This document shows, piece by piece, positions 50,417-51,131 of a stretch of 51,131 bases of DNA (the stretch's first letter is position 1; each line of letters starts with the position of its first letter). Under the pieces are notes generated by a model. The model had not been told where the DNA came from. It searched no databases and worked only from the letters and a program-made list of their open reading frames with translations. Location of the stretch: contig CAYJWL010000001.1 of the NCBI GenBank assembly GCA_964373855.1, positions 1 through 51,131 of the forward strand, given 5' to 3'. This DNA comes from CAYJWL01 sp964373855. GTDB lineage: Bacteria > Patescibacteriota > Andersenbacteria > UBA10190. A program made the position numbers and the translations under genes.

Positions 50417-51131
50417 ATATTGTTGTAGTGTCCGGTCTGCAACCATCGCAGAGCAGGGTGGATGGAAGCAAGGCGGCGCCGGTCGTCAGGGGTGATTTCG
50501 CCGAGAAGATATAAAATGCCCACGTACAGGACCAGCAGAACAACGTATTCGACAGGCAAAAGAGCGGCGGGCAATAGCCAAACATATGTTGGCAGCACGA
50601 TTACAACGGTAGCCAGCAAGACATTGAGCGTGCTTTTCACCGGCAACGGCAATCGAAATGCCTTAAATGTATAAGCGGATAACACCGCCAGGCCGAGCAG
50701 AGCCGCTAACGTCGTCTGCCAGGCTGCGCCAACCAGTCCAAAACGAGGGATGGTCTGCAGACCGGTCATGGCACTCATAGCTATCATCGCCACCAGCACA
50801 CATAAGCTGATTCGTGCTCGGCCCGCGCCCGCCGTTATGTAGGACAGGAGCAAGAAGAAGGCGAGTGCACACAAGCCGATCATCAATACGCTTAGAGAAG
50901 GAGCTGCGGGCAAGAAAGATTCAGAATAAAATAAGGTAATGAGCTGTTGACTGGTGGCTGCCGCCAAGGCGGCACCCGGTATGATGAGGGCAATGAGGTA
51001 CCGAAGTGTGTCTTTTATAAACCTGACAGCCGCCTCGCGGTTTGCTCCCGGTTTTGTTAGAACCGACACGCTCGGCAGCAGGATAAATGCTAAAGCCTGT
51101 AACAGCGCGTAAGGACAACGTGATAAAGACA
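50413..51131 (-). CDS. Partial MVF/Wzx-type polysaccharide flippase (C-terminal part)
   Basis: The frame is open to the window edge, so the N-terminus is missing; about 239 residues are visible with six to seven helices. PYALLQALAFILLPSVS followed by FIKDTLRYLIALIIPGAALAAATSQQLITLFYSE is the middle of a MATE/MVF-type oligosaccharide flippase. The C-terminus ends in a basic soluble tail. With murJ downstream this makes two flippase-type genes in one operon. Confidence 0.75.
   Translation of the reverse strand, partial: SLSRCPYALLQALAFILLPSVSVLTKPGANREAAVRFIKDTLRYLIALIIPGAALAAATSQQLITLFYSESFLPAAPSLSVLMIGLCALAFFLLLSYITAGAGRARISLCVLVAMIAMSAMTGLQTIPRFGLVGAAWQTTLAALLGLAVLSAYTFKAFRLPLPVKSTLNVLLATVVIVLPTYVWLLPAALLPVEYVVLLVLYVGILYLLGEITPDDRRRLASIHPALRWLQTGHYNNI

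Noticed and set aside
1..51131. Mobile elements, CRISPR arrays, tRNA or rRNA genes
   Set aside because: No transposase/integrase motifs, no evenly spaced direct repeats and no tRNA or rRNA signature were seen on reading; palindromic repeats lack an associated gene.

Overview
The window looks like one long surface-polysaccharide / glycoconjugate locus from a small-genome bacterium. Candidate Phyla Radiation (Patescibacteria) is my inference. It rests on dense gene packing with many ATGA/GTGA start-stop overlaps, a pilin-like protein with the charged heptad-like N-terminal helix common in these organisms, AT-rich low-complexity in-frame tails, and the absence of any lipid A, Kdo or heptose synthesis gene. 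No rRNA, tRNA, CRISPR array, transposase or integrase is recognisable. Function calls come from motifs and remembered family features only; no database search was run.

Layout. 1-373: a consensus promoter and a terminator about 250 nt apart with no convincing gene between them, hence a candidate structured ncRNA. 374-5399: a GT39-type membrane glycosyltransferase facing a YfhO-type GT-C protein. 5400-7440: a separate module (unknown 221-aa protein; inositol-monophosphatase-family enzyme translationally coupled to a small unknown ORF) with its own consensus-like promoters, strong Shine-Dalgarno sequences and intrinsic terminators. 7440-9195: a Gfo/Idh/MocA oxidoreductase surrounded by, and interrupted in frame by, nested palindromic DNA. 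9193-17051: a leftward operon with two YfhO/GT-C membrane proteins, a cupin, a sugar C-methyltransferase-like enzyme and a UDP-glucuronate decarboxylase-like enzyme. 17103-24178: asparagine synthase, methyltransferase, second GT39 protein, a pilin-like protein and several membrane proteins. 24261-35525: mainly rightward; two epimerases, a leftward GT4, a DPM1-like GT2 with a DUF2304 partner, a further GT-C protein and four consecutive GT4 glycosyltransferases. 35539-46521: mainly leftward; two GT9, one GT4, two GT2, a polysaccharide deacetylase, a CDP-glycerol-transferase-like protein, a YfhO protein and a GT-B protein. 46593-51131: MurJ-type flippase, a multi-pass membrane protein, a 58-aa membrane protein, an anchored extracellular protein and the C-terminal part of a second flippase cut by the window edge.

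How the genes may work together (inference). Epimerases, decarboxylase, C-methyltransferase, cupin, oxidoreductase and possibly AsnB make or modify nucleotide sugars. GT4, GT9 and GT2 enzymes build a lipid-linked glycan in the cytoplasm. MurJ/MVF-type flippases export it. Two DPM1-like GT2 enzymes supply polyprenyl-phosphate sugars, which several GT-C (GT39/YfhO-like) membrane enzymes could use outside the membrane to decorate the glycan or surface proteins such as the pilin-like protein. No initiating phosphoglycosyltransferase and no recognisable Wzy polymerase or ligase is seen in the window.
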